DNA of 64,000 nt from Paraburkholderia acidicola (GTDB taxonomy: Bacteria > Pseudomonadota > Gammaproteobacteria > Burkholderiales > Burkholderiaceae). The DNA lies in the NCBI RefSeq assembly GCF_002362315.1, contig NZ_MTZV01000006.1, positions 372,001 to 436,000 on the forward strand, given 5' to 3'. Within the stretch, counting starts at the first letter, position 1, and each line of letters begins with the position of its first letter. Position numbers and translations under genes: made by a program. Shown here in pieces: positions 51,542 through 60,878 of the stretch. Under the pieces are notes generated by a model. It made no database searches and was not told where the DNA came from. It saw only the letters and a program-made list of their open reading frames with translations.

Positions 51542-52161
51542 TTCATTTCCCAGAACAAGATTTGTTTTGACTGTCCGAGATCGGAAAAGCCGAACGGGTA
51601 TTCCGCGAAAAACGAATCCATACCCAGCATTCGACCCATCGTCGCAAACGAGTTGGCTGGGCTACTGATGGTTAGTCGGGATCCGTTCCAGAGGTCGATA
51701 TGGCCGCCGCTTGCATCTTCCGGTTTTTCGCGCTCGCGGGACCAGTACCGCAAAAAAGCAATGATGCCGGTTCTGTCTTTGACTCTGGACGACCAGTCTG
51801 GTCCAGTAATGTTCTCCGCCGGACGAAGCCCAGCGATCGGTCGCAATTGTAGCCACTCGGCCAACTCGTCAGCACGCGTAGCAGTGGCCTTACCGCCGAG
51901 CAGAATGCGGCCGATACTCGCCTTGCCTGGGGCGGGCTTGACCACTTTTTGCGAGAACGACTTCATTTCGATACCGACACGATGGAAGGTCACACTCATG
52001 CGGATCGCACATTGATTGCCGTGCTGTCCATCCGGGTCGTCGTACGGATTACCCGTCGCATAGTTGTCCCACAACTCCCGGAAGGTCAGAACATTCAGAT
52101 GGACTTCCTTGACAGAGTTCGGTGTCGAGTTTGTTTTGACTACAGTTTTCCTGTTCGGCAT
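51538..52161 (-). CDS. T6SS amidase effector, Tae4-like
   Basis: The 207-residue protein matches the Tae4 family of peptidoglycan amidases (NlpC/P60-like). It shows FRELWDNYATGNPYDD, then NQCAIRMSV with the catalytic Cys51, GGHIDLWNG with His154, and the closing FSDLGQSKQILFWEM block. Tae4 enzymes cut the D-Glu-mDAP bond in recipient cells. No signal peptide, as expected for T6SS cargo. It is not next to vgrG, hcp or a PAAR gene. The in-frame upstream start at 52179 is less likely. Confidence 0.85.
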   Translation of the reverse strand: MPNRKTVVKTNSTPNSVKEVHLNVLTFRELWDNYATGNPYDDPDGQHGNQCAIRMSVTFHRVGIEMKSFSQKVVKPAPGKASIGRILLGGKATATRADELAEWLQLRPIAGLRPAENITGPDWSSRVKDRTGIIAFLRYWSREREKPEDASGGHIDLWNGSRLTISSPANSFATMGRMLGMDSFFAEYPFGFSDLGQSKQILFWEMK

Positions 52162-52388
52162 GGTCGGGATCCGTCCCAATTGATAAGCATGTGCAGCACA
52201 CGGGCCGGAGAAACAGATACACCATGAAATGACTCGGAATTGATAACATTTGTCACCCGGTCACAATATTTGGCCATTGTTCACAATGCGTGTCGTTATT
52301 CGTGCCCGAAACATGGATTCGTTAAGAACTTTTCACTGACAGACGTCAAACCGACAAGCGTGTCAGACGCGGTAACTTCGGAACATCT

Positions 52389-53234
52389 ATGCTCGACTCG
52401 ACGGTAGTGTGGCTCGCATACGGTTCAGCATTTGCGTTCGCGCTCTTGATGACACTGGTCTGGCGCGTCGTACACGAGCGGCGGGTCTGGCGCGCCGGCT
52501 CGACGATGCAGATCGCGAAGATTTCAGCCTACAAGATGGCGCTGATCAGTGGCGGCGTGTCGCGGGTTGCGCTGACGGGTGTCGTGCGGCTGATCGGCCG
52601 CAAGATCCTGGTGCCTGGTGTGGCCGGCGTCCTCACCGCGAACCGCACCTCCGACGATGAACTCGACGACGTCGAACGCCAGACGCTGGAAGCCGCTAAG
52701 ACGCCGTCCATGCTTAACGAACTGCTGATACGACTGGAGTCGCTGCTCAAGCGCAAAAAGCTGATTGCGCAGATGCGCAGCGAACTGATCGCAGTCGGTT
52801 ACATGCGATTGTTGGGATCGCGGACATGGTGGCTGAATTACCTCGCAAACATGTTGCCGTTTGCGCTGTTACTGGCGGCGGAGGTTGGCGGCGTCGCGTA
52901 TCTCGCACGGTCGATGACGATCGAGACCGGTGGTGTCGCGGGTCTTGCGATGGCAGCAGATGCGCAGGATCTGTTGCAGGAATTTATCGCATGGTCTTTC
53001 GTCACCATGCTCGTCGTCGCGCTGCCGGGTCGCGTCACGCCCCTGGGGCGATACATCGTGTGGTCGGCGACGCAGCATCACCCGGACTTCAAGACCGCGC
53101 GTGCCGATCAAGGCGACGCCATCGACATCAAGATGCTCGGTCAGTCGGTTGCGTTGTACGGACAGGATGCGCTGGCGGGTAGCGACATGGCATGGATTCC
53201 GGCGCTGATGGCGCAGACCAATAATTCCGATTGA
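52389..53234 (+). CDS. Hypothetical membrane protein
   Basis: I cannot name this 281-residue protein. An N-terminal helix (about residues 7-25) is followed by a cytoplasmic region with the charged helical segment NRTSDDELDDVERQTLE and RLESLLKRKKLIAQMR, then two helices (about 153-172 and 198-216) and a soluble tail. It diverges from the Tae4-like gene across 227 bp of AT-richer DNA. A link to that pair is not shown. Confidence 0.6.
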   Translation: MLDSTVVWLAYGSAFAFALLMTLVWRVVHERRVWRAGSTMQIAKISAYKMALISGGVSRVALTGVVRLIGRKILVPGVAGVLTANRTSDDELDDVERQTLEAAKTPSMLNELLIRLESLLKRKKLIAQMRSELIAVGYMRLLGSRTWWLNYLANMLPFALLLAAEVGGVAYLARSMTIETGGVAGLAMAADAQDLLQEFIAWSFVTMLVVALPGRVTPLGRYIVWSATQHHPDFKTARADQGDAIDIKMLGQSVALYGQDALAGSDMAWIPALMAQTNNSD

Positions 53235-53296
53235 ACGCACGGGCGTGCAATGGCGCCGGCAATTGCTCCAGCAATCGTTCCAGGATGAGGACACAC

Positions 53297-54298
53297 ATGG
53301 CAGCTACGTATCGCGCGATCATGCTGACAAAAGCGGGCAGCCCCGAGTCTCTACAACCGGTCGAACTGCCCGTCGAGGCACCCGCCCAGGGACAGTTGCG
53401 CGTGCGCATTCGTGCGGCTGGCGTCGGCTCGACCGACCTGATCATGCTGGCGGGCCAGTATCTCTATGCGCCACCGTTTCCCTTCGTGCCGGGCTATGAA
53501 ATGGCAGGTGTCGTCGATGCGATCGGCGACGGTGTGACCGGTTTCGCGATCGGTCAACGGGTTGCGGCGTTGACGGTGCACGGCGGTTTCGGCGAAATGC
53601 TGGTTCGCGACGCAGTCGATTTCGTGCCGATTCCCGTCGGCGTCTCCGATGTCGACGCGGCCGCGGTGATACTCAACTACGTGACGGCCTGGCAAATGAT
53701 TCATCGCGTGGCGCACGTGCAGGCCGGTCAGACTGCGTTGGTGACGGGCGCAGCAGGGGGTGTCGGCAGTGCGTTGCTGCAGTTGCTGCGGTTGGCTGGA
53801 GTGAAGATCTATGGCGCTGCATCGGTGAGCAAGCATGAGACGGTGAGCGCGCTTGGCGCGATCCCCGTCGATTACCGTGCGGGGCCGCTCGATCGCCTTG
53901 TTCGTGCGCTCGAACCCGCTGGGGTCGATCACGTGTTCGATGCGGTGGGTGGCACCAGCATCGGACCATGCATCGGCGCCGCGCGGCGCGGCGGAACTGT
54001 CGTTGGCTTCGGATTCATGGCCGTCAGCGGCAAGCTCGCCACTGCGCGCATGTTCATCAATCTCTTCGTGGGCTCGCGATTGCGAGGACGGCGCGGCACG
54101 TTCTACGGCATCACCGCGCTGTATCGCAAGAACCGTAAACCGTTCCACGAAGATCTGCCGAAGATCTTCGCGTTACTCGCCACCCGACAGATCGATCCGC
54201 TGATCAGCGCGACGTTTCCGCTGCTCGACGCGAGACGGGCGATCGAGTTGCTGGCAACCGGTACCGTGCAGGGCAAGCTCGTTCTGACTAACCCTTAA
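53297..54298 (+). CDS. Zinc-free MDR quinone oxidoreductase
   Basis: This 333-residue protein belongs to the medium-chain dehydrogenase/reductase family, quinone oxidoreductase type: an N-terminal GroES-like domain (VRIRAAGVGSTDLIML, PFPFVPGYEMAGVV) and a Rossmann motif TALVTGAAGGVGSALLQL. The zinc-ligand cysteines of alcohol dehydrogenases are absent. It would reduce quinones or alkenals with NADPH. GAGGA precedes 53297. It ends 6 bp from the convergent IclR gene. Confidence 0.88.
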   Translation: MAATYRAIMLTKAGSPESLQPVELPVEAPAQGQLRVRIRAAGVGSTDLIMLAGQYLYAPPFPFVPGYEMAGVVDAIGDGVTGFAIGQRVAALTVHGGFGEMLVRDAVDFVPIPVGVSDVDAAAVILNYVTAWQMIHRVAHVQAGQTALVTGAAGGVGSALLQLLRLAGVKIYGAASVSKHETVSALGAIPVDYRAGPLDRLVRALEPAGVDHVFDAVGGTSIGPCIGAARRGGTVVGFGFMAVSGKLATARMFINLFVGSRLRGRRGTFYGITALYRKNRKPFHEDLPKIFALLATRQIDPLISATFPLLDARRAIELLATGTVQGKLVLTNP

Positions 54299-54304
54299 CG
54301 TCCG

Positions 54305-55123
54305 CTATTCCTCCGCTTCCTGCTGACCGCTTTCCCAATACACGTTGAGCCCCATCAGCGACGTCAGCGTTTGCGCCGCCTCTTTCATCCGCGTGCCGAC
54401 TTCCGCCATCGCGGGCACCGGCGCGTTGTCGATGCGTTCGATATACGGCGTAGTCAGCGCTGCGATCGCATGGCCGTGGCGGCCGAACACCGGATACGCA
54501 AGATTGCGCACGCCCTTGACCTGACGGCTCTGCATCCGCGCGAAGCCGCGCTGGCGGATCTGCGCGAGATCGTGTGCGAGGGTCTTTTCGTCGATGGTCT
54601 GCTCGCCATCCACGGGTACGTGCAGCCTGAGCATCTCTCGGCGTTCGGCTTCTTCCTGGAACGCCATTAGCACCTGACCCGACGCGGTATCGGTCATGCC
54701 GATCAGCGTGCCGACCTTTAACGAAAACCCCCAGCGCTCCGGGCTCTCGACACCCGCGACGATCAGCACGCGTCCCGCCTGATAGACGCATAGATGGAAC
54801 GACTGCCTGACCTCGCCAGCGAGCTGGGTCATCAACGGCAGCGCGGTCGACACCAGCGAGCGCACCGGTTGATGCCGATGCGCGAGCTGGAACAGCAGCA
54901 GCGACAGCGCGTAGCGCTCGCCGGTCGCCACCAGATAGCCGCGCGTTTGCAGCGTGACGACCATGCGGAAAATTTCCGCGGTCGTGCGGCCGAGCGCGCG
55001 GCCCAGGTCGACGAGCGACAGCCCCTCCGGATGACCGGCAAGCAGTTCGATGATGTCGAGGCCCTTTTCGAGCGCAGGGGCCGAATAACGCGTGGTGTCC
55101 AACGTGACTCCCTTCAATGGCAT
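54305..55123 (-). CDS. IclR family transcriptional regulator
   Basis: The 272-residue protein has an N-terminal winged helix (YSAPALEKGLDIIELLAG, DLGRALGRTTAEIFRMV) and an IclR effector domain with SPERWGFSLKVGTLIGMTDTASGQVLMAF and RGFARMQSRQVKGVRNLAYPVF. It diverges from the ABC transporter/enolase-superfamily operon and most likely controls it in response to its substrate. A palindrome at 55226-55240 in the shared gap is a candidate site. Confidence 0.92.
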   Translation of the reverse strand: MPLKGVTLDTTRYSAPALEKGLDIIELLAGHPEGLSLVDLGRALGRTTAEIFRMVVTLQTRGYLVATGERYALSLLLFQLAHRHQPVRSLVSTALPLMTQLAGEVRQSFHLCVYQAGRVLIVAGVESPERWGFSLKVGTLIGMTDTASGQVLMAFQEEAERREMLRLHVPVDGEQTIDEKTLAHDLAQIRQRGFARMQSRQVKGVRNLAYPVFGRHGHAIAALTTPYIERIDNAPVPAMAEVGTRMKEAAQTLTSLMGLNVYWESGQQEAEE

Positions 55124-55225
55124 GGCTGCGGCGGCGGCAGCCGCGATGACGTGATTGTAGAGCGCGTTTCGTGCCGGTTACCGGTGCCGGCACGCTGGGG
55201 AAAACACCGAGCATAATTTCAAATA

Positions 55226-55240
55226 TAAAATCTAGTTTTA
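55226..55240. promoter_or_regulatory. Palindrome between iclR-type gene and ABC operon
   Basis: TAAAATCTAGTTTTA has 5-bp inverted arms around TCTAG and sits in an A/T-rich patch (55213-55250) of otherwise GC-rich DNA, about 100 bp before both starts. It is a plausible IclR operator or promoter element. No direct evidence of binding. Confidence 0.4.
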
Positions 55241-55342
55241 CGAATAAAATGATCGGCGTGACTCGATGAGCATGATCTGGCGCGGCTGAAGCCCGGTTTC
55301 GCTCACGCGATATAACGCGAACACAGAAGGAGGAGACGCCGG

Positions 55343-56407
55343 ATGGCCGAGGTTGCATTCGAGCAGGTGCAGAAGTCTTTCGGTGCCGTCCAGGTGCTCA
55401 AGCAGATCGACCTGACCGTACGTGACGGGGAGTTCCTCGTGCTGGTGGGCCCAAGCGGTTGCGGCAAGTCGACGCTGCTGCGCGCGCTGGCCGGGCTCGA
55501 AGGGGTGACGCATGGGCGCATCCTGATCGATGGCCGGGTGGTGAACAATCTGCCGCCGAAAGATCGCGACATCGCGATGGTGTTCCAGAACTACGCGTTG
55601 TATCCGCACATGAGTGTGCTCGAAAACCTGACGTTCGCACTGAAGCTGCGCGAGCTGAAACCCGCCGAGATCGACTCGCGGGCGCGCGAGGCGGCGTCGA
55701 TCCTTGGTCTGGAGGGGCTGCTCGACCGTTATCCGCGGCATCTGTCGGGCGGCCAGCGGCAGCGTGTCGCGATGGGCCGCGCGATTGTGCGCGACCCGAA
55801 GGTATTTCTGTTCGACGAGCCGCTGTCGAACCTCGATGCGAAGCTGCGCGTGCAGATGCGCGCCGAAATCCGTGCGTTGCATCAGCGGCTGAAGGCCACC
55901 ACTGTCTACGTGACGCACGACCAGATCGAAGCGATGACGATGGCCGATCGCATTGTCGTGCTGAACGGCGGCACGATCGAGCAGGTCGGTGCGCCGCTCG
56001 ACCTGTACGACGATCCCGACAATCTGTTCGTCGCGAGCTTTATCGGCTCGCCGGCGATGAACCTGTTCACCGGTCACTACGCGAGTACCGCGGACGGTGC
56101 GCGCGTGCGCATCGGCGACGTCATGCTGCCCGCTCCGCGCGTGCATGCTGCCGACGGTCAGTCCGTCACGATCGGCATGCGGCCCGAGCATCTCGAGTTG
56201 AGCGACGCCGACGGCTTCGCTTTCACCGTGAACGTCGTCGAACCGACAGGCGCGGCCACCGAACTGTTCGGCACGGTCGCCGGCGCACCGTGTTGCGTGA
56301 CGGTCAACGGGAGATCCGGGCTGCGGCCAGGTGCGCTCGCGCAGTTGCGCGCGACGCCTGGTCATGTGTTTCTGTTCGACCCGGACAGCGGGCGCCGGCT
56401 GCGGTAA
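55343..56407 (+). CDS. ABC transporter ATP-binding protein (sugar type, MalK/UgpC-like)
   Basis: This 354-residue protein has Walker A GPSGCGKST, signature LSGGQRQRVAMGRA, Walker B VFLFDEPLSNLD, a switch His in VYVTHD, and the C-terminal regulatory TOBE/MalK domain (MRPEHLELS). It energises the importer encoded by the next three genes. The start has a strong GAAGGAGGAGA. One shared ATPase for a two-permease CUT1 system is expected. Confidence 0.93.
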   Translation: MAEVAFEQVQKSFGAVQVLKQIDLTVRDGEFLVLVGPSGCGKSTLLRALAGLEGVTHGRILIDGRVVNNLPPKDRDIAMVFQNYALYPHMSVLENLTFALKLRELKPAEIDSRAREAASILGLEGLLDRYPRHLSGGQRQRVAMGRAIVRDPKVFLFDEPLSNLDAKLRVQMRAEIRALHQRLKATTVYVTHDQIEAMTMADRIVVLNGGTIEQVGAPLDLYDDPDNLFVASFIGSPAMNLFTGHYASTADGARVRIGDVMLPAPRVHAADGQSVTIGMRPEHLELSDADGFAFTVNVVEPTGAATELFGTVAGAPCCVTVNGRSGLRPGALAQLRATPGHVFLFDPDSGRRLR

Positions 56408-56479
56408 CGCACGCACATCGACAGCACCAGAACGAGCACGACGAACCGACGTTCATATAACGACATCAGGAGACACGCC

Positions 56480-57832
56480 ATGCGCGACACCACGAAAGCA
56501 AAGACAGGCAGGAGCGGCGCGATCGTACGCGTCGCAGTTTCGGTGCTCGCTCTGGCGGGTATCGTGTCGGCTGGCGTCGCACGCGCCGACAACGAGTACA
56601 AGGGTTACACGCTGCGCGTCAAACTGATCGGCGGCGTGCAGTACGAAGCGCTGTACACGCGCATTCCACTGTGGGAAAAGCAGAGTGGCGCGAAGGTCGA
56701 GATCGTGTCGCGCAAGAGTCACTTCGAACTCGACCGCGAGTTGAAGCAGGACATCGCATCGAATCACATCGGCTACTGCGTGTCGTCGAACCATACGAAC
56801 TTTGCCGCGCAGTATCCGATCTTCCGCGACCTGAAAGGGCTGTTCCCGGCGGATTATCTGGCGCAGTTTGCGCCGAACCTGCTGAAGCAGTCGGAAGTGA
56901 AGGGGCATCTGGTGCAGATTCCGCGTTCGACCGATGTCGAGGCGCTGTACTACAACAAGGTCGCATTCGATGATCCGGCTAACCAGGCCGCGTATCGCAA
57001 GCAGTTCGGTAAGGCGCTCGCACCGCCCACCAACTACGCCGAATTCACCCAGCAGGCGAAGTTCTTCACCAAGGCGCCGAACTTCTACGGCACGCAGTTT
57101 CCGGGCAAGGACGAAGCGCTGACCGGGACGTTCTACTCGCTGCTGGTAGCAAACGGCGGCCAGTTGCTCGACGCGAAGATGCACCCGGTTTTCAATTCGG
57201 CGATCGGTGTGAAAACGCTCGACTGGTTCGTCAATCTGTACAAGGACGGTGTGGTGCCGAAGGGCGCGCCGAGCTATGTGTGGGACGACCTCGGCAACAA
57301 CTTCGCCGCAGGCAAGGTGGCGCTCGATATGGACTGGCCGGGCTTTGCGTCGTTCTACAACGACCCGAAAACATCGAAGCTCGCGGGCCAGGTCGGCGTC
57401 GTGCGCGCGCCGCTTGGCGCAGGCAATCGCCGGCCGGGCTGGTCGGGTTCGCACAGCTTCTCGATTACGAAAACCTGCGACCGGCCTGAAGTCGCCGCAA
57501 GCTTCATTCAGTTCCTGACGAGCCACGATTCGCAGATGGTCGAAGCACGCCTCGGCACAATCCCCTCGCGGCTCGATGCGCAGCGCGACGCAGCGAAGGA
57601 GTTCGACGCGAAACACGATGCGTTCATGGCGAACGCGATTGCCGTGTTCAGTACCGCTGCGAAGGAAGATTCGTTCACACCGCCGCGGATTGCGCAATGG
57701 AACGAGATCTCGAACGCGCTGTGGCCTGAACTGCAGAAGGCGATCATCGGTGACAAGACTTCGGCGCAGGCGCTCAACGATGCCGCGAAGCGTGTGTCCG
57801 ACATCATGCAGGACGCGGCTGATAATGACTGA
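56480..57832 (+). CDS. ABC transporter substrate-binding protein
   Basis: This 450-residue periplasmic protein has a signal peptide (GAIVRVAVSVLALAGIVSAGVARA, cleavage after ARA) and a family 1 solute-binding fold with YEALYTRIPLWEKQSG, an early ligand-region block, and DMDWPGFASFYNDP. It lacks a lipobox Cys, as usual in Gram-negative bacteria. Ligand is probably a sugar or sugar acid because of the downstream enzymes; this is inference. AGGAG precedes the start. Confidence 0.9.
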   Translation: MRDTTKAKTGRSGAIVRVAVSVLALAGIVSAGVARADNEYKGYTLRVKLIGGVQYEALYTRIPLWEKQSGAKVEIVSRKSHFELDRELKQDIASNHIGYCVSSNHTNFAAQYPIFRDLKGLFPADYLAQFAPNLLKQSEVKGHLVQIPRSTDVEALYYNKVAFDDPANQAAYRKQFGKALAPPTNYAEFTQQAKFFTKAPNFYGTQFPGKDEALTGTFYSLLVANGGQLLDAKMHPVFNSAIGVKTLDWFVNLYKDGVVPKGAPSYVWDDLGNNFAAGKVALDMDWPGFASFYNDPKTSKLAGQVGVVRAPLGAGNRRPGWSGSHSFSITKTCDRPEVAASFIQFLTSHDSQMVEARLGTIPSRLDAQRDAAKEFDAKHDAFMANAIAVFSTAAKEDSFTPPRIAQWNEISNALWPELQKAIIGDKTSAQALNDAAKRVSDIMQDAADND

Positions 57833-57841
57833 CCGCGAGTG

Positions 57842-58816
57842 ATGATGAACGTCGAACCTCGTAGCGGCGAAGACTTGCCGACTCATTCGCAACGTGTATC
57901 AGGTACCGCAGGCGGCCTGCGCGCATTCGGCAGCCGTCTGTCGCTGCCGGCCAGGCTGCTGCTGCCCGCGTTTGTGTCGGTGGCGATCGTGGTGGTACTG
58001 CCGCTGCTGTTCTCGCTATACACGAGCTTCACGTCGTACCGGCTTACCGATCCCGAAACGCTGTGGCATGTAATCGGCCTGCGCAATTATCTGCGAGCGT
58101 TTTCGAATGCCGATTTCTGGGCGGCATTCGGGCGCACCGTGCTGTTTCTGACCGTCGCGCTCAACCTGGAACTGCTGTTCGGCCTCGGCATCGCGCTGCT
58201 GCTGAACCGTGTCACGACCGGGCAGCGCGCACTGCGCACGGTGATGATGTTCCCGATGATGTTTTCGCCGGTGCTGGTCGGCTTCCAGTTCAAGTTCATG
58301 CTCAACGACAGCACGGGCGTGATCAACAGCCTGTTGCAATCGGTGTTCGGCGTAAAGAGCGCGATTCCGTTTCTCGTCGATGAACATACGGCGCTCGCAT
58401 CGCTGATTGCAGCCGAAGTGTGGAACTCGACGCCAGTGTTCGCGGTGATTCTGCTCGCGGGGCTGATGGCGCTACCGAAAGATCCGATCGAGGCATCGAA
58501 GGTAGACGGCTGCTCGCCGTGGCAGACGTTTCGCTACGTGACGTTGCCGTACCTGATGCCGTTCATCTACATCGCGATGACGATCCGCTCGCTCGACGTC
58601 GGCCGTGCGTACGACATCGTGCGGATCATGACCAACGGCGGTCCGGGTGGGCGCACCGAACTGCTGTGGACGATGGTCGGGCGTATCGCCTACGACGATT
58701 CGCACATGGGCTATGCCAACGCGATCGCCTACGTGTCGGTACTGGTGTCGATCCTCTTCACGCTGTACTTCTTCCGCAAACTGAACGCCGCGCGCCGGCA
58801 CATGGGGCCGGCCTGA
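57842..58816 (+). CDS. ABC transporter permease (sugar type, first subunit)
   Basis: This 324-residue protein has six predicted transmembrane helices and the EAA motif EASKVDGCSPWQTFRYVTLPYL that contacts the ATPase. The arrangement matches the MalF/UgpA-type CUT1 permease. Starts at 57839 (GTG), 57842 and 57845 are all possible; it follows the binding protein by 9 bp. It ends 4 bp before the partner permease. Confidence 0.92.
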   Translation: MMNVEPRSGEDLPTHSQRVSGTAGGLRAFGSRLSLPARLLLPAFVSVAIVVVLPLLFSLYTSFTSYRLTDPETLWHVIGLRNYLRAFSNADFWAAFGRTVLFLTVALNLELLFGLGIALLLNRVTTGQRALRTVMMFPMMFSPVLVGFQFKFMLNDSTGVINSLLQSVFGVKSAIPFLVDEHTALASLIAAEVWNSTPVFAVILLAGLMALPKDPIEASKVDGCSPWQTFRYVTLPYLMPFIYIAMTIRSLDVGRAYDIVRIMTNGGPGGRTELLWTMVGRIAYDDSHMGYANAIAYVSVLVSILFTLYFFRKLNAARRHMGPA

Positions 58817-58820
58817 CATC

Positions 58821-59711
58821 ATGAGCGATCTCTCTTTGCGCGCAGCAGAGCTACACGATGAACGGGCGCCGCGCCAGTGGCTAAAAACCTTCGGGTTGTG
58901 GTTCGGCGTGTTCGTCGTGATGGCGATCATCTGTCTGCCAGGTCTGTGGGTCGTGTTGAACGCGTTCCGCTCGAACGTCGCGATCCTGTCGAACCAGTCG
59001 CCGTTCGCGGCCAGCAGCTACACGCTCGACAACTTCCGCAGCATGTTCGGCTTCGGGCAGATGGCCTCGCTGCCTGTGCGCCAGTACTTCGTCAACTCGG
59101 TGATCATCTCGTGCGTGAGCACGGCGGCTGCGCTCGTCGTCGGTGTGCTGGGCGGCTATGCGTTCGCGCGCTTCGAGTTTCGCCGCAAGAACGTGTTCTT
59201 CGTGCTGCTGATGCTGACGCGCGCAATTCCCGGCATCGCGCTGTCGCTACCGGTTTTCATGCTGTGGGCGTGGACCGGTCTGCTCGACACGCGCATCGGC
59301 GTGATCATCGTGTATCTCGCGATGAATGTGCCGTTCACCGTGTGGCTGATCGACGGATTCTTTCGCGAAGTACCGATCGAGCTGTCGCAGGCGGCGCAGA
59401 TCGACGGCTGCAACCGGTGGCAGGCGTTCTGGCGCATCGAGTTGCCGCTTGCGCGCTCGGGCATCGCATCGGCCGGCATCTTCGCGTTTCTGACGAGCTG
59501 GAACGAATTCGCACTCGCGACGCAGTTGTGCCGCAGCCCCGATACCAAGACCTTGCCAGTCGGCCTGATGGACTTCACCGCGCAGTTCTCGGTCGACTGG
59601 GCCGGCATGTGCGCGATGGCCGTTGTCATCATCGTGCCGGCCATCATCCTGACATTCATCGTGCAAAAGCATCTGATCGCCGGGCTGACGCTCGGCGGTG
59701 TGAAGGGCTAG
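58821..59711 (+). CDS. ABC transporter permease (sugar type, second subunit)
   Basis: This 296-residue protein is a MalG/UgpE-type permease with six helices and the EAA motif ELSQAAQIDGCNRWQAFWRIELPL. It forms the heterodimeric channel with the preceding permease. The conserved C-terminal LTLGGVKG is typical of the subfamily. Near-contact with its neighbours supports a single operon. Confidence 0.93.
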   Translation: MSDLSLRAAELHDERAPRQWLKTFGLWFGVFVVMAIICLPGLWVVLNAFRSNVAILSNQSPFAASSYTLDNFRSMFGFGQMASLPVRQYFVNSVIISCVSTAAALVVGVLGGYAFARFEFRRKNVFFVLLMLTRAIPGIALSLPVFMLWAWTGLLDTRIGVIIVYLAMNVPFTVWLIDGFFREVPIELSQAAQIDGCNRWQAFWRIELPLARSGIASAGIFAFLTSWNEFALATQLCRSPDTKTLPVGLMDFTAQFSVDWAGMCAMAVVIIVPAIILTFIVQKHLIAGLTLGGVKG

Positions 59712-59737
59712 GCGCAGCGCAAAAGAAGAGGGCACTC

Positions 59738-60856
59738 ATGACGACAATCGATGCGGTCGAGATCCGCCAGATCAACCTGCAGCCGAAAGTGAAACGCACC
59801 GACGCGATCCAGTCGTTCGTCGTGCAGGAAACCGTGCTGGTGACTGTGCGTTGCAGCGACGGCAGTACCGGCACCGGTTATACGTACACGATCGGCACCG
59901 GCGGTTCGTCGATCGTTGCGCTGCTGCGCGACCATCTCGCGCCGCAACTGATCGGGCGTCGCCCTGCGGAATACGAGGCGATCTGGCGCGACCTGTTCTT
60001 TCACACGCATGCAACAGCCGTGGGGGCGATCACGAGCCTCGCACTCGCGGCGATCGATACCGCGCTGTGGGATCGCAATACACGCGTCGCGGGATTGCCT
60101 CTGTGGATTGCGGCGGGCGGTGCGAAGCAGCGCATTCGCACCTACACGACTGAGGGCGGCTGGTTGCATCTGTCGGAGCAGGAACTGGTCGAACAGACGC
60201 TGCAGGCGCAGGCCGATGGCTTTCGTGGCGCGAAGCTGAAGGTAGGGCGCCCGCATCTGTCCGAAGATGTGCGCAGGCTCGAAGCAGTGCGTGCGGCCGT
60301 CGGCGATGGCTTCGAACTGATGACCGATGCGAACCAGGGCTTCACGTTTGCAGAAGCGTTGCGTCGGGCCCGCGCGTTCGAGCCGCTGCGTCTCGCGTGG
60401 CTCGAAGAACCGATGCCCGCAGAAAATCTCGATGCACACCGGCGCCTGTGCCTGTCCACGTCGGTGCCGGTTGCGATCGGTGAATCGCTGTATCACGCAG
60501 GGCAGTTCGGCGAGTACCTGAAGGCCGATGCCTGCGCGATCGTGCAGGCCGATGTGGCACGCGTCGGCGGCATTACGCCGTGGCTGAAGGTTGCGCATGT
60601 CGCAGAGGCGCTGAACGTCGACATCTGCCCGCATTTCCTGATGGAGCTGCACGTGAGTCTGTGCGCCGCGGTGCCGAATGCGACGTGGGTCGAGTACATC
60701 CCGCAGCTCGACACGCTGACGGGCCGGCGTGTGCAGATCGAAGACGGCTTCGCGGTCGCGCCGCAGGAGCCGGGGCTTGGCATCGACTGGGACTGGGATG
60801 CGATCGGTGCGACTCAGCACGTGCATCTGTTCGTCGATCACCAGGCCGCCGCATGA
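59738..60856 (+). CDS. Enolase superfamily, mandelate racemase-type enzyme
   Basis: The 372-residue protein has the full mandelate racemase subgroup active site: K166 and K168 (AKLKVG), metal ligands D197 (TDANQ), E223 (LEEP) and E249 (GESL), and the D272-H299 dyad (VQADV; CPHFL). Each is exactly two residues ahead of the corresponding residue in mandelate racemase. Such enzymes abstract an alpha proton from a carboxylate, and most in sugar operons are acid-sugar dehydratases. The ABC importer and the mutarotase family neighbour point to a sugar acid. The exact substrate is not readable. Confidence 0.9.
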   Translation: MTTIDAVEIRQINLQPKVKRTDAIQSFVVQETVLVTVRCSDGSTGTGYTYTIGTGGSSIVALLRDHLAPQLIGRRPAEYEAIWRDLFFHTHATAVGAITSLALAAIDTALWDRNTRVAGLPLWIAAGGAKQRIRTYTTEGGWLHLSEQELVEQTLQAQADGFRGAKLKVGRPHLSEDVRRLEAVRAAVGDGFELMTDANQGFTFAEALRRARAFEPLRLAWLEEPMPAENLDAHRRLCLSTSVPVAIGESLYHAGQFGEYLKADACAIVQADVARVGGITPWLKVAHVAEALNVDICPHFLMELHVSLCAAVPNATWVEYIPQLDTLTGRRVQIEDGFAVAPQEPGLGIDWDWDAIGATQHVHLFVDHQAAA

Positions 60857-60878
60857 CATGACGCGAAAGGAGAACACC

